Assembly: GCF_009363855.1 (NCBI RefSeq)
Contig: NZ_CP045423.1
Span: 3,750,001 to 3,814,000 of the forward strand
Direction: 5' to 3'
DNA length: 64,000 nucleotides
Source of the DNA: Microvirga thermotolerans
GTDB lineage: Bacteria; Pseudomonadota; Alphaproteobacteria; Rhizobiales; Beijerinckiaceae
Position 1 is the stretch's first letter, and every line of letters starts with the position of its first letter. A program made the translations under genes and the position numbers. The notes under the pieces are model-generated. The model was not told where the DNA came from and did no database searches. It saw only the letters and a list, made by a program, of their open reading frames with translations. Of the stretch, positions 8,919-18,047 are shown piece after piece.

Positions 8919-10127
8919 ATGTCCATGCAGACCCTCACCCCCCGCGAAACCGCCCGCCGCCGGCTGCTCGACGCCCTGCGCCGGGAGGGCCCGCTGGCGC
9001 GGGTCGAGATCGGCCAGCAGCTCGGCATGAGCCCGGCCAGCGTGTCGGAGCTGACCGCGAGCCTCCTGGACGAGGGGATCCTCGTCGCCGAGGAGGGCGG
9101 CGATGCGCTGCCGGGCCTGATCCGCGGGCGCCCGAAGGTGCGCCTGTTCTTCGCCGACACCCTGGGCTCGGTCGTCGGGGTCTGGACGGGCTTCAATCGG
9201 ATCGAGCTGCGGCTCGTGGACAGCGCCGGGCGCAACCGGGCGAGCCGGCACGTGGAACGCCCCCTGCGCAACCTCGAAGCCGAGGCCCTCATGGACGCGC
9301 TGGCGGACACGATCTCCGCCTTCGCCCGCGACGCGGGAGCTCCGGACGTGAAGGCAATCGGCCTCGCCTGCCAGGGCTACGTGGACACCCGCGACGGGGT
9401 GGTGGCCTGGAGCCCCGTGCTCGGCACCCGCGACCTGCCCCTGGCCGAAGGCCTCAGGCAGCGGCTCGGCAGGCCGGTGCTGATCGAGAACGACGCCTCG
9501 GCCATGGCCTTCGCCATCGCCCAGCGGGATCCGGCCCTGCGCTCCGGCCGCACCGCCTGCCTGATGATCGGCGACGGCGTCGGCCTGGGCTTCCTCGTGC
9601 AGGGCGAGCTCTATCGCGGCGCGCGCTCGGGCGGCAGCGAGTTCGGCCATGTCCGGCTGCGCCGCAGCGGGCCGCAATGCCGCTGCGGCGGCCGCGGCTG
9701 CATCGAGGCCTTCCTGGCGGACTACGCCCTGCACCGGGACGCGCAGCTCATCGACCACCGCCCGCCCCCGGCCTCGCTGATCCCGAGCGAGGCGGCGATG
9801 GGCGCCATCGTGGACAAGGCGCGCGCCGGAGACGCGGCGCTGCTCGGCCTCTTCCGCGAGGCGGGCGAGGTCCTGGGCGACGCGGCGAGCATCCTGATCC
9901 AGACGCTGGAGCCCGACCGTCTGGTCATCTGCGGCCCCGGGACCCGCGCCATGGACCTGCTGCGCCCCTCCTTCGAGGCGGCGCTGGAGAGCCAGACCAT
10001 TCCGGCCCTGCGCTCCCTGGCGACGGTGCAGGTGGTCGAATCCTCCCTCGACCTCCTCACCGAGGGGGTCGTCATGCAGGCCCTGCGCGAGCTCGACCTC
10101 GACCTCGCCCGCCTGAAGGCGGCGTGA
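8919..10127 (+). CDS. ROK-family transcriptional repressor (XylR/NagC type)
   Basis: A 402-aa protein with an N-terminal winged helix-turn-helix (about residues 12-70: RRRLLDALRREGPLARVEIG, then GMSPASVSELTASLLDEGIL) fused to a ROK sugar-kinase-like domain. ROK features visible are the nucleotide loop (IGDGVGLGFLVQGELYRGA), EFGHVRL, and the zinc motif CRCGGRGCIE around residue 260. It is divergent from the xylose-type transporter and dehydrogenase genes, so it is probably their substrate-responsive repressor. ATG 8919 and ATG 8925 are both plausible; a TTG at 8889 would add ten residues without support. The inducer is inferred (xylose or related pentose). Confidence 0.85.
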   Translation: MSMQTLTPRETARRRLLDALRREGPLARVEIGQQLGMSPASVSELTASLLDEGILVAEEGGDALPGLIRGRPKVRLFFADTLGSVVGVWTGFNRIELRLVDSAGRNRASRHVERPLRNLEAEALMDALADTISAFARDAGAPDVKAIGLACQGYVDTRDGVVAWSPVLGTRDLPLAEGLRQRLGRPVLIENDASAMAFAIAQRDPALRSGRTACLMIGDGVGLGFLVQGELYRGARSGGSEFGHVRLRRSGPQCRCGGRGCIEAFLADYALHRDAQLIDHRPPPASLIPSEAAMGAIVDKARAGDAALLGLFREAGEVLGDAASILIQTLEPDRLVICGPGTRAMDLLRPSFEAALESQTIPALRSLATVQVVESSLDLLTEGVVMQALRELDLDLARLKAA

Positions 10128-10233
10128 GGGGACCCTTCCCTTCGCAAACGTCCCGTCCCGCGAAGAGGCCGTAGCTTTCGGGTCGCGAAGCGCTTATCTC
10201 TCTGGCACGAGCGATCACCACGTCCGAGCCCCC

Positions 10234-13200
10234 ATGACTTCCTCCCGCCCCGTCGCCGCCGGCGATCACGTCTTCCTCGTCGACGGCTCGTCCTTCATCT
10301 TCCGGGCGTACTTCCAGTCCATGAACCAGGACTCGAAGTACAACAGCCGCACCTCAGACGGCATGCCCACGGGCGCGGTGAGGCTCTTCGTGTCCAAGCT
10401 CCTCCAGTTCATCCGGGACGGGGCAGCGGGATTCATGCCGACGCATCTCGCCATCGTGCTCGACAAGTCGGAAGGCTCCTTCCGCAAGGAGCTCTACGAG
10501 GCATACAAGGGCCACAGGCCGGACGCCCCCGAGGACCTGAAGGTGCAGATGCCGCTCATGCGCGAGGCGATCCGCGCCTTCGGCCTCGAACCGGTCGAGC
10601 AGGCCCGCTACGAGGCCGACGACCTCATCGCGACCTATGCCCAGCAGGCCAAGGCCCGCGGCGCCAACGTGCTGATCGTGTCCTCCGACAAGGACCTGAT
10701 GCAGCTCGTCGACCCGCTGGTGCTCTTCTACGACTTCGAGTCCGGCTCCAAGGGCAAGCCCGGCTACCGTCCCGAGCGCAACCTGGACGTGGCCGCCGTC
10801 ACGGAGAAATGGGAAGGCATCCCGCCGGAGAAGATCGGCGACGTGCTCGCGCTGATGGGCGACACCTCCGACAACGTGCCCGGCGTCCCGGGCATCGGGC
10901 TCAAGACCGCGGCGCAGCTCATCAAGGAATACGGCGACCTCGAGACCCTGCTCGCCCGCGCCCACGAGATCAAGCAGCCCAAGCGCCGCGAGACGCTCCT
11001 CGCCAACGCCGAGGCCGCGCGCCTCTCCAAGAAGCTCGTCACCCTCGACTGCGACGCGCCGCTGCCGGTGCCGCTCGACGCCCTGCGCCTGCCGGAGCCG
11101 GATCCGAAGGCGCTGATCGCCTTCCTCAAGGCCATGGAGTTCAACACGCTCACCCGCCGCGTGGCCGAGCTCTACGACGTGGACCCCACGCAGATCGACC
11201 CGGACCCGCGCCTGATGCCGGGAGGCGAAGCGATTGCCTGGCAGCGCTTCGGCGGCCCGCTCGAGGCGCCGGAGGAGGTGCCCTTCTCCGGGGGCGAGGG
11301 CGCCCTGCAGGCCGACCCCTTCGCCGGTCTGGACCTTCCCGAGACGGGGAGCGCGCGCAAGCCCCTCGACGGGGTCGGCACCCCCTCCCAGCTCGCCGGC
11401 CAGCGGGCGACGGGGGCCTCCTCCCAGCCCATCGACGTGCATGGCTACGAGACGATCACGAGTCTCGACCGCCTCGGGGAGTGGATCGCTCAGGCCCGGG
11501 AGCAGGGCTTCCTCGCGGTCGACACGGAAACCAGCGCGCTCGACGCCAACCTCGCCGACCTCGTCGGCTTCTCCCTGGCGCTGGAGCCCGGCAGGGCGGC
11601 CTATGTGCCGCTCCAGCACCGCAGCGATTCCGACCTGTTCGGCGGCGGCCTCGTGCCCGGGCAGATCCCGCTCCATGATGCGATCGCGGCGATCAAGCCC
11701 CTGCTGGAGGACCCCTCGGTCCTCAAGATCGGCCAGAACCTGAAATACGACTGGGTCGTGTTCAAGCGCCACGGCATCGACCTGCGCCCCTTCGACGACA
11801 CGATGCTGATCTCCTACGTGCTCGACGCAGGCAAGGGCTCGCACGGCATGGACGAGCTGTCGCGGCGCCATCTAGGCCATTCGCCGATCAGCTTCGCCGA
11901 CGTGGCCGGGACCGGCCGCAACAAGGTGAGCTTCGACCGGGTCGACATCGCCAAGGCGACCGCCTACGCGGCGGAGGACGCGGACGTGACCCTGCGCCTG
12001 TGGCACGTGCTCAAGCCGCGCCTCGCCGCCGAGCGCCGCACCACCGTCTACGAGACCCTGGAGCGCCCGCTCGTCGACGTGATCGCCCGCATGGAGATGC
12101 GCGGCATCGCGGTCGACCGCCAGATCCTCAGCCGCCTCTCGGGCGACTTCGCGCAGAGCCTCGCCCGGCTCGAGGACGAGATCCACGAGATGGCCGGCGA
12201 GAAGTTCGCCCTTGGGAGCCCGAAGCAGATCGGCGACATCCTCTTCGGCAAGATGGGCCTGCCCGGCGCGAAGAAGACGCCCTCCGGCCAGTGGGCGACG
12301 CCCGCGACCCTGCTGGAGGAGCTGGCCCAGGCCGGGCACGCGCTCCCCGAGAAGATCCTCGAATGGCGCCAGCTCGCCAAGCTGAAGTCCACCTACACGG
12401 ACACCCTGCAGGAGCACATGCATCCCGAGACGCGGCGGGTGCACACCTCGTTCTCGCTCGCCGCGACCACCACGGGCCGCCTCTCCTCCTCCGAGCCGAA
12501 CCTGCAGAACATCCCGATCCGCACCGAGGCGGGCCGCAAGATCCGTAAGGCCTTCGTGGCACCCGAGGGCTCCAAGATCATCTCCGCCGACTACAGCCAG
12601 ATCGAGCTGCGCATCCTCGCGCACATCGCCGACATCCCGCAGCTGCAGGAGGCCTTCGCCAAGGGGCAGGACATCCACGCGGCCACCGCCTCGGCCATGT
12701 TCGGCGTGCCCCTCGACAAGATGACACCCGACCTGCGCCGCCAGGCGAAGACCATCAATTTCGGCATCATCTACGGCATCTCCGCCTTCGGGCTCGCGGT
12801 GCGCCTCGGCATCCCGAACGCGGAGGCGGCCGCCTTCATCAAGCAGTATTTCGAGCGCTTCCCCGGCATCCGCGCCTATATGGACGACATCAAGAGGACC
12901 ACCCGCGAGAAGGGCTACGTCACGACCCTGTTCGGGCGGGTGTGCCACTATCCGCAGATCAAGTCCGGCAACCCTTCGGAACGCGCCGCCGTGGAGCGCC
13001 AGGCGATCAACGCGCCGATCCAGGGCACTGCCGCCGACATCATCCGTCGCGCCATGATCCGCATGGAGGACGCGCTCAGGGCCGAGCGGCTCTCCGCCCG
13101 CATGCTCCTGCAGGTGCACGACGAGCTGGTCTTCGAGGCGCCCGACGAGGAGGTCGAGGCGACGCTTCCCGTCATCGCCCGCGTGATGACGGAAGCCCCC

Positions 13201-13275
13201 TTCCCGGCCGTGACCCTGAAGGTCCCCCTCGCCGTGGAGGCCCGCGCCGCCCAGAACTGGGACGAGGCGCATTAG
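10234..13275 (+). CDS. polA: DNA polymerase I
   Basis: A 1013-aa enzyme of DNA repair and Okazaki-fragment processing with three domains. The 5'-3' exonuclease/FEN domain covers residues 1 to about 300 (FLVDGSSFIFRAYF, YEADDLIATYA, VSSDKDLMQL, GDTSDNVPGVPGIGLKTA). The 3'-5' proofreading domain (about 400-600) is apparently intact, with DTETSAL, GQNLKYDW and YAAEDAD (DEDD-type acidic residues). The family A polymerase domain has SADYSQIELRILAHIA (motif A), RRQAKTINFGIIYG (motif B, O-helix) and LQVHDELVFEAP (motif C). A linker of about 80 residues rich in Pro/Gly around 340-410 separates exo and polymerase parts. It is a single-gene unit, starting ATG at 10234. Confidence 0.97.
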   Translation: MTSSRPVAAGDHVFLVDGSSFIFRAYFQSMNQDSKYNSRTSDGMPTGAVRLFVSKLLQFIRDGAAGFMPTHLAIVLDKSEGSFRKELYEAYKGHRPDAPEDLKVQMPLMREAIRAFGLEPVEQARYEADDLIATYAQQAKARGANVLIVSSDKDLMQLVDPLVLFYDFESGSKGKPGYRPERNLDVAAVTEKWEGIPPEKIGDVLALMGDTSDNVPGVPGIGLKTAAQLIKEYGDLETLLARAHEIKQPKRRETLLANAEAARLSKKLVTLDCDAPLPVPLDALRLPEPDPKALIAFLKAMEFNTLTRRVAELYDVDPTQIDPDPRLMPGGEAIAWQRFGGPLEAPEEVPFSGGEGALQADPFAGLDLPETGSARKPLDGVGTPSQLAGQRATGASSQPIDVHGYETITSLDRLGEWIAQAREQGFLAVDTETSALDANLADLVGFSLALEPGRAAYVPLQHRSDSDLFGGGLVPGQIPLHDAIAAIKPLLEDPSVLKIGQNLKYDWVVFKRHGIDLRPFDDTMLISYVLDAGKGSHGMDELSRRHLGHSPISFADVAGTGRNKVSFDRVDIAKATAYAAEDADVTLRLWHVLKPRLAAERRTTVYETLERPLVDVIARMEMRGIAVDRQILSRLSGDFAQSLARLEDEIHEMAGEKFALGSPKQIGDILFGKMGLPGAKKTPSGQWATPATLLEELAQAGHALPEKILEWRQLAKLKSTYTDTLQEHMHPETRRVHTSFSLAATTTGRLSSSEPNLQNIPIRTEAGRKIRKAFVAPEGSKIISADYSQIELRILAHIADIPQLQEAFAKGQDIHAATASAMFGVPLDKMTPDLRRQAKTINFGIIYGISAFGLAVRLGIPNAEAAAFIKQYFERFPGIRAYMDDIKRTTREKGYVTTLFGRVCHYPQIKSGNPSERAAVERQAINAPIQGTAADIIRRAMIRMEDALRAERLSARMLLQVHDELVFEAPDEEVEATLPVIARVMTEAPFPAVTLKVPLAVEARAAQNWDEAH

Positions 13276-13751
13276 GCTGAAAATATCGGCAGGAGAATCG
13301 GGAGCAGGGTCTCCTGAAGGCGGATCGGCACCGGCCGGGACCCTGAACCCCGCCCTCCGGGGCGCCGCCCCGTGCGCCTGCGCACGGAGCGTTCCGCGAG
13401 GCAAAGCGCCGCAACATGGGGCGCGTCCAAGGTTTCGCGCTCCGCGAGGGCGGCGAACGCCCCTGCGAAGCCGCCTCGCCAAGGTCCTCCCTCTCCGAAC
13501 GGAGAGTTGTGGGGCCGAATCCCCATCAATATAGCCGTAAAGCAAGTAATTTGGGCCGAGTCGCAGCCTCGACAATTGCGCCCGGCGCAGAAGACTTGAC
13601 GAATACATGGCGGGAACCGCCCGCCTGTCCCGTTTTTCCCCGGTCCCGGCCGGATTTTTTTTGCCCCTCCGGCTCCGACGGGCGGAAGCCTCGCCGGGCC
13701 GCGGACATTCACACCTGCATTGGCGCTTTTCGCGTTTTAGGAGAATACACG
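13276..13751. other. Intergenic region upstream of the RTX gene
   Basis: 476 bp without a supported gene. It contains an AT-richer island at about 13525-13560 (ATCAATATAGCCGTAAAGCA) and T-runs near 13635-13665, which probably mark the RTX gene promoter and leader. A strong AGGAGA Shine-Dalgarno lies at 13739-13744, eight bases from ATG 13752. A TTGACG hexamer at 13596 has no well-placed -10 box. Open frames through this region have no coding character. Confidence 0.5.
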
Positions 13752-16079
13752 ATGGCCGTCGTCACGCCCAAGATCTGGAGCCCCATGGACACCATGGCCC
13801 TCGGCACCGGTGTCGACCGCGACTCGCTCACCCTGCTGCCGAACGGCGGCTACGTGGTGACGTGGCGCGACAACCAGAAGATCGCGTTCCAGCTCTACGA
13901 CGGCACGGGCGCGAAGGTCGGCGGGAAGAGCTTCGTCGAAGCCTCCGGCACCGAGCAGCAGTTCTCCGACGTCGTCAGCTACACCGCGGACGGCGGCTTC
14001 GCCATCACCTGGACCGAGGGAACGGGCGGATCCGGGCGCATCCTCCGCATGCAGAAGTTCAACTTCGACGGCAGCGCGAACGGCGGCTCGATCGCGATCA
14101 ACAACACGACCCTGACCGATGGCGCTCAAACGACAACCAATGGCAGCGGCGGTTGGGCCACGGCGTATATCGAAACCGTCAACAACCAGAAAACCGTCCG
14201 GCTGCTCACGTTCGATCAGGCCGGAGTGGCCGGAAACCCCGTGTCTGTCACAACCGACGACAGTGTCGACCGGCCGGATATCACCTGGATAGGCGCATCC
14301 AGGTACATTGTCTCCTATCTGTTCGCTGGCAAACGCACTTTCAGCTTTGTTGACGGAGGCACCGTCAGAATCACGAACGTTTCGTCCGATGAATCGATCG
14401 AAACGAAAGTCGTTGCCCTCAAGCTGCCTGACGGCCAGCCGTCTGGCGAATTCGTCGTCGTTTACAATACGGACCTCGCAAGCGGCACGATCAAAGCACA
14501 GAAGTTCCGCGCGGAAGCGAATGGCTCCCTTACCGCAGGCAGCATGACGAACCTTTCATCCGGGCAGTTGCCGAGCGCGGGCGACAAGCTGTCCGTGACG
14601 GCTCTGCGCGACGGGGGCTATGCGGTCGCCTATGTCTCAACGGCGAGCGGCAATCCCGACATCTGGGTCAAGGTCGTCGACGCGGATGGGCAGGCGGGTC
14701 CTGCGATCAACGTCAGCGCCGAGGGCGGCCAGCAGATCACGCCGTCGATCTTCGAGATGGCGGATGGACGCCTGGCGGTGTCCTGGCACAACCCCTCCCA
14801 TCCCACGAACGGGGCGGGCATCGAAACGAAGATCGTCGACGCCCGCGCGGCGGCGGTCACCGTCACCGGCACGTCGAAGAACGACGTCTACGCGCCGTCC
14901 GACCATGCCGGCGACATTCTTGACGGCGGCGCGGGCATCGACACGCTGACCTTCCAGGCGGCGGGCGGCGGCGTCGCGGTCGACCTCGGGCAGGAGCGCG
15001 GCACGGCCGGCATCGCGGCCGGCGACACCTACAAGAACTTCGAGAACGTCATCGGCTCGAACCATGCCGACCACCTCGTCGGCGGCGCGGGCGCGAACCG
15101 GCTCGACGGCGGCGCGGGCAACGACACGCTCGACGGCGGCGCCGATGCGGACGTGATGATCGGCGGCACGGGCAGCGACACCTTCATGGTGAACCATTCC
15201 GGCGACGTGGTGCAGGAAAGCTCTGCCGACGGCAGCATCGACACGGTCTACACCTCCGTGAGCCATACCCTCGAAGCCTATGTGGAGAACATGATCGCCA
15301 CGGGCTCGGATGCCATCGCGCTCACCGGCAACGCCTGGAACAACACCCTCGTCGGCAACGGCGCCAACAACACGCTTGTCGGCGGCGGCGGCAACGATGT
15401 CCTGAACGGCGGCGGCGGCGCGGACCTCATGGACGGCGGCGCGGGCAACGACACCTACTACATCGACGACCCGAACGACGTGGTCCAGGACAGCGGTGCC
15501 GGCGACGTGGACACCGTCGTCGTCACCGTGAATTACGACCTCAACAGGCTCGTGGGCATCGAGAACGTCACGGGCTCCGGCAGCGCATCCATCACGCTCA
15601 CCGGCAACGCGGGCAACAATGCCCTCAGCGGCAACGACGGCGCCAACATTCTCTACGGCGGCGCCGGCAACGATGTCCTGAACGGCTACGGCGGCAACGA
15701 CCGGATCCACGGCGGCCTCGGCGCGGACCTGCTCACCGGCGGCTCGGGACGCGATATCTTCGTGTTCGACACGAACCCGAAGGCGAAGGGCAACGCCGAC
15801 CGCATCCTCGACTTCAACGTGTGGTACGACTCCATCTACCTGGAGAACCGCTACTTCAAGGTCGGATCGAAAGGCTCCCTCACGAAGCCTGCACTGCTTT
15901 CGAGCAAGATGTTTCACCTGGGCGCCAAGGCGCACGACGCCGACGACCGCATCGTCTACGACAAGAAGAAGGGCGTGCTCTACTACGACCAGGACGGCAC
16001 CGGCGCCGCCAAGGCCGTCGTCGTCGCCACCCTCTCGAAGAACCTCAAGATGACCTATAAGGACTTCTTCGTCATCTGA
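13752..16079 (+). CDS. RTX-type calcium-binding protein, probable type I-secreted
   Basis: A 775-aa protein with no Sec signal. The N-terminal half (about residues 20-370) has repeated blade-like units built around DGGxxVTW-type motifs (NGGYVVTW, DGGFAITW, SGGWATAY, DGGYAVAY, DGRLAVSW), as in many bacterial RTX proteins. The C-terminal half has haemolysin-type nonapeptide clusters: LDGGAGNDTLDGGADAD near 455, VLNGGGGADLMDGGAGNDT near 555, and LYGGAGNDVLNGYGGND then IHGGLGADLLTGGSGRD near 635. These bind Ca2+. After that comes a peptidase-M10-like C-terminal segment (DRILDFNVWYDSIYLEN... ending KMTYKDFFVI) that should hold the uncleaved type I secretion signal. No ABC/MFP exporter is nearby. 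No catalytic domain is recognisable, so adhesion or surface-layer function is possible but unproven. Confidence 0.85.
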   Translation: MAVVTPKIWSPMDTMALGTGVDRDSLTLLPNGGYVVTWRDNQKIAFQLYDGTGAKVGGKSFVEASGTEQQFSDVVSYTADGGFAITWTEGTGGSGRILRMQKFNFDGSANGGSIAINNTTLTDGAQTTTNGSGGWATAYIETVNNQKTVRLLTFDQAGVAGNPVSVTTDDSVDRPDITWIGASRYIVSYLFAGKRTFSFVDGGTVRITNVSSDESIETKVVALKLPDGQPSGEFVVVYNTDLASGTIKAQKFRAEANGSLTAGSMTNLSSGQLPSAGDKLSVTALRDGGYAVAYVSTASGNPDIWVKVVDADGQAGPAINVSAEGGQQITPSIFEMADGRLAVSWHNPSHPTNGAGIETKIVDARAAAVTVTGTSKNDVYAPSDHAGDILDGGAGIDTLTFQAAGGGVAVDLGQERGTAGIAAGDTYKNFENVIGSNHADHLVGGAGANRLDGGAGNDTLDGGADADVMIGGTGSDTFMVNHSGDVVQESSADGSIDTVYTSVSHTLEAYVENMIATGSDAIALTGNAWNNTLVGNGANNTLVGGGGNDVLNGGGGADLMDGGAGNDTYYIDDPNDVVQDSGAGDVDTVVVTVNYDLNRLVGIENVTGSGSASITLTGNAGNNALSGNDGANILYGGAGNDVLNGYGGNDRIHGGLGADLLTGGSGRDIFVFDTNPKAKGNADRILDFNVWYDSIYLENRYFKVGSKGSLTKPALLSSKMFHLGAKAHDADDRIVYDKKKGVLYYDQDGTGAAKAVVVATLSKNLKMTYKDFFVI

Positions 16080-16105
16080 CGGAACCATCGTTCCGCACGC
16101 CTTGG

Positions 16106-16132
16106 AAAGCGCCCCCTCCGGGGCGCTTTTTG
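16106..16132 (+). terminator. Rho-independent terminator after RTX gene
   Basis: Stem AAGCGCCCC / GGGGCGCTT with loop CTCC, followed by a T-run, 27 bp after the RTX stop. Confidence 0.85.
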
Positions 16133-16216
16133 CTTGCGCCGCCCGGTCCGTTCGCGGCACGGGTTCCGCGAATCGCGCGCCTTGCGCATGATCGGGGTAA
16201 GGATGCGGAGCCGCCC

Positions 16217-16927
16217 ATGCCGTATGAACTCTACTATTGGCCGGGGATCCAGGGACGCGGCGAGTTCGTCCGCCTCGCCCTCGAGGAGGCCGGCGCGGAA
16301 TATGTGGACGTGGCGCGCGGGCCCCACGGGGTCTCCGCCATGATGCGCCTGATGGAAAGCGCGGCCCGCCCCTCCTTCGCTCCCCCTTTCCTCAAGGACG
16401 GCGAGACGGTCGTCGGCCAGACGGCGGCGATCCTGCTCTATCTCGGAGCGCGGCACGGGCTCGCGCCCAAGGATCCCGAAGGCGGTCTCTGGACGCACCA
16501 GATCCAGCTCACCATCGGCGATTTCGTGGCGGAGGCGCACGATACGCACCATCCCATCGCCTCCGGGCTCTATTACGAGGACCAGAAGGAGGAGGCGCTC
16601 CGGCGCGCAGAGGATTTCCGCACCAACCGCATCCCGAAATATCTCGGCTGGTTCGAGACAATCCTCGCCCGCAACCCCCATGGCGACGCGCGCCTCGTCG
16701 GCCGGGCGCTGACTTACGCGGACCTCTCCCTGTTCCAGGTGGTGGAGGGTCTTTCCTACGCCTTCCCCATGGCCATGAGGCGCGCCCTGCGGAACGCCCC
16801 GCGCGTGGCGTCGCTCCACGCGGCGGTGGCGGCCCGGCCGCGGATCGCGGCCTATCTCGCGAGCGAGCGGCGCGTGCCCTTCAACGAGGAGGGGATCTTC
16901 CGGCGCTACCCGGAGCTGGACGGCTAG
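16217..16927 (+). CDS. Glutathione S-transferase family protein
   Basis: A 236-aa protein with an N-terminal thioredoxin-like GST domain (YELYYWPGIQGRGEFVRLALE, residues 2-22, broken here as YELYYWPG and RGEFVRLALEEAG) and FLKDGETVVGQTAAILLYLG, the cis-Pro/Glu-Thr region that binds glutathione's glutamyl moiety (here GQTAAI). The helical C-terminal domain carries LTYADLSLFQVVEGL, the conserved N-capping Asp motif. The N-terminal Tyr (YYW) is the likely activating residue. It lies after the RTX terminator and appears monocistronic. An IS element is inserted immediately at the stop codon (the TAG lies inside the target duplication), so the coding sequence is intact but its 3' flank is displaced. 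Confidence 0.88.
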   Translation: MPYELYYWPGIQGRGEFVRLALEEAGAEYVDVARGPHGVSAMMRLMESAARPSFAPPFLKDGETVVGQTAAILLYLGARHGLAPKDPEGGLWTHQIQLTIGDFVAEAHDTHHPIASGLYYEDQKEEALRRAEDFRTNRIPKYLGWFETILARNPHGDARLVGRALTYADLSLFQVVEGLSYAFPMAMRRALRNAPRVASLHAAVAARPRIAAYLASERRVPFNEEGIFRRYPELDG

Positions 16928-16928
16928 A
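16923..16928. repeat. Target-site duplication, left copy (GCTAGA)
   Basis: GCTAGA sits directly before the IS left end and contains the GST stop codon TAG. The same six bases follow the right end at 17915-17920. Joining them reconstructs an uninterrupted target. Confidence 0.7.
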
Positions 16929-17914
16929 TGTCGAAGCTATGAAGGTTGTTCATCCGAGGCTTGGCTGCGAGGATGGGGTTGCAACACCAACCATCTCCTG
17001 CCTGGAGGCCCCGGATGAACGCTCACAAGAATGCCCGCATGACGCCCTTTGGTCGAGCCCTTTTGGTCCAACGCGTGCGCCAGGAGCGCTGGCGCGTGGC
17101 GGAGGCAGCAAAGGCCGCCGGGATATCCGAACGCACGGCCTCCAAATGGCTGGCGCGCTTCCGCGACGGCGGTGAGGCGGCTTTGCACAACAAAAGCTCG
17201 GCTCCGAGGCGTCCGGCGCATCGGCTGGCTCCGGAGCGGATCGCGCACATCGCCGCCTTGCGCCAGGAGCGCCTGTCCGGCCCGGCCATTGCCCGAACCG
17301 TGGCCTTGCCGCGCTCCACCGTCGGGGCCGTCCTGCGGCGTCTCGGCCTCAACCGCCTGCGCCGGCTCGAACCGCGCCTGCCGGCGGTGCGCTACGAGCG
17401 GGAGCGGCCCGGCGAGCTGATCCACATCGACACCAAGAAGCTCGGGCGCATTGCCGGCATCGGCCATCGCATCACCGGCGACCGCACGGGCCAGTCCGCC
17501 AAGCGCGGCACCGGCTGGGAGGCGCTGCATGTGGCCATCGACGATGCCTCAAGGCTGGCCTATACCGAGATCCTGCCGAACGAGAAGAAGGACAGCGCGC
17601 TCGCCTTCCTGAACCGGGCACTGGCCTTCTTCGCCCGCCATGGCGTCGGCGTGGAACGGGTGATGACCGACAACGGCGCCGCCTACAAGAGCCACGTCTT
17701 CCAAGCCGCGCTGGCCGAGAGAGGCATCCGCCACAAGCGCACCAAACCCTACCGGCCGCAAACCAATGGCAAGGCCGAGCGCTTCATCCAGACGAGCTTA
17801 CGCGAATGGATCGATGGCGCCGCTTACGCCTCCTCCGCCGAGCGCAGCGACCCCACTCAGCCCTCAAGCATCAGCCCCCTTGGCAAAGACTGAACAACCT
17901 CCTTGGAAACGACG
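16929..17914 (+). mobile_element. IS481-family insertion sequence, degraded
   Basis: A 986-bp element bounded by imperfect 24-bp inverted repeats. Left end 16929-16952 starts TGTCGAAGC and ends AGGTTGTTCA; the right end, read inward from 17914, starts CGTCG and ends AGGTTGTTCA (about 17 of 24 matches, with the inner ten identical). It is flanked by the direct repeat GCTAGA. It carries one transposase frame with an internal deletion and frameshift near the 3' end, so it is probably immobile by itself. Confidence 0.75.
17015..17893 (+). pseudogene. IS481-family transposase, C-terminal deletion/frameshift
   Basis: The frame begins MNAHKNARMTPFGR, with an N-terminal helix-turn-helix (RVAEAAKAAGISERTASKWL). 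The DDE integrase core follows: ELIHIDTKKLGR (first Asp), RVMTDNGAAYKS (second Asp) and PQTNGKAERFIQTSL (Glu), so the catalytic triad is present. After SSAERSD the expected ALPxWLxxYNWHRPH segment is missing. The DNA then reads, in another frame, HSALKHQPPWQRLNNLLGND, a recognisable end of this transposase group. The break near 17845-17855 is best explained by deletion of a few tens of bases with loss of frame. As it stands the frame stops at 17893 after 292 residues with an unrelated tail. This is probably inactive. Confidence 0.75.
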
Positions 17915-17920
17915 GCTAGA
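17915..17920. repeat. Target-site duplication, right copy (GCTAGA)
   Basis: The right copy of the six-base duplication flanking the IS481-type element. The following sequence (TCCCGTCTCC) is the original 3' flank of the GST gene. Confidence 0.7.
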
Positions 17921-18047
17921 TCCCGTCTCCGGTCCGCGAGTCCGGCTGGAGGCGGGCCCTTCCGGCGGCAACGATGCCTTAAGAGTCCCGTGCGCAATGT
18001 CGCCCCGCGGGCGGCGCGCCGCCCGCACAGTATGCGTGGAGTACCCG

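Noticed and set aside
13596..13625. A promoter at TTGACG before the RTX gene
   Set aside because: No acceptable -10 hexamer lies 15-19 bp downstream; the region is GC-rich there.
13752..16079. RTX protein as a pore-forming toxin
   Set aside because: No acylation sites, hydrophobic pore domain or hlyC/hlyB/hlyD neighbours are visible, only repeat and secretion features.
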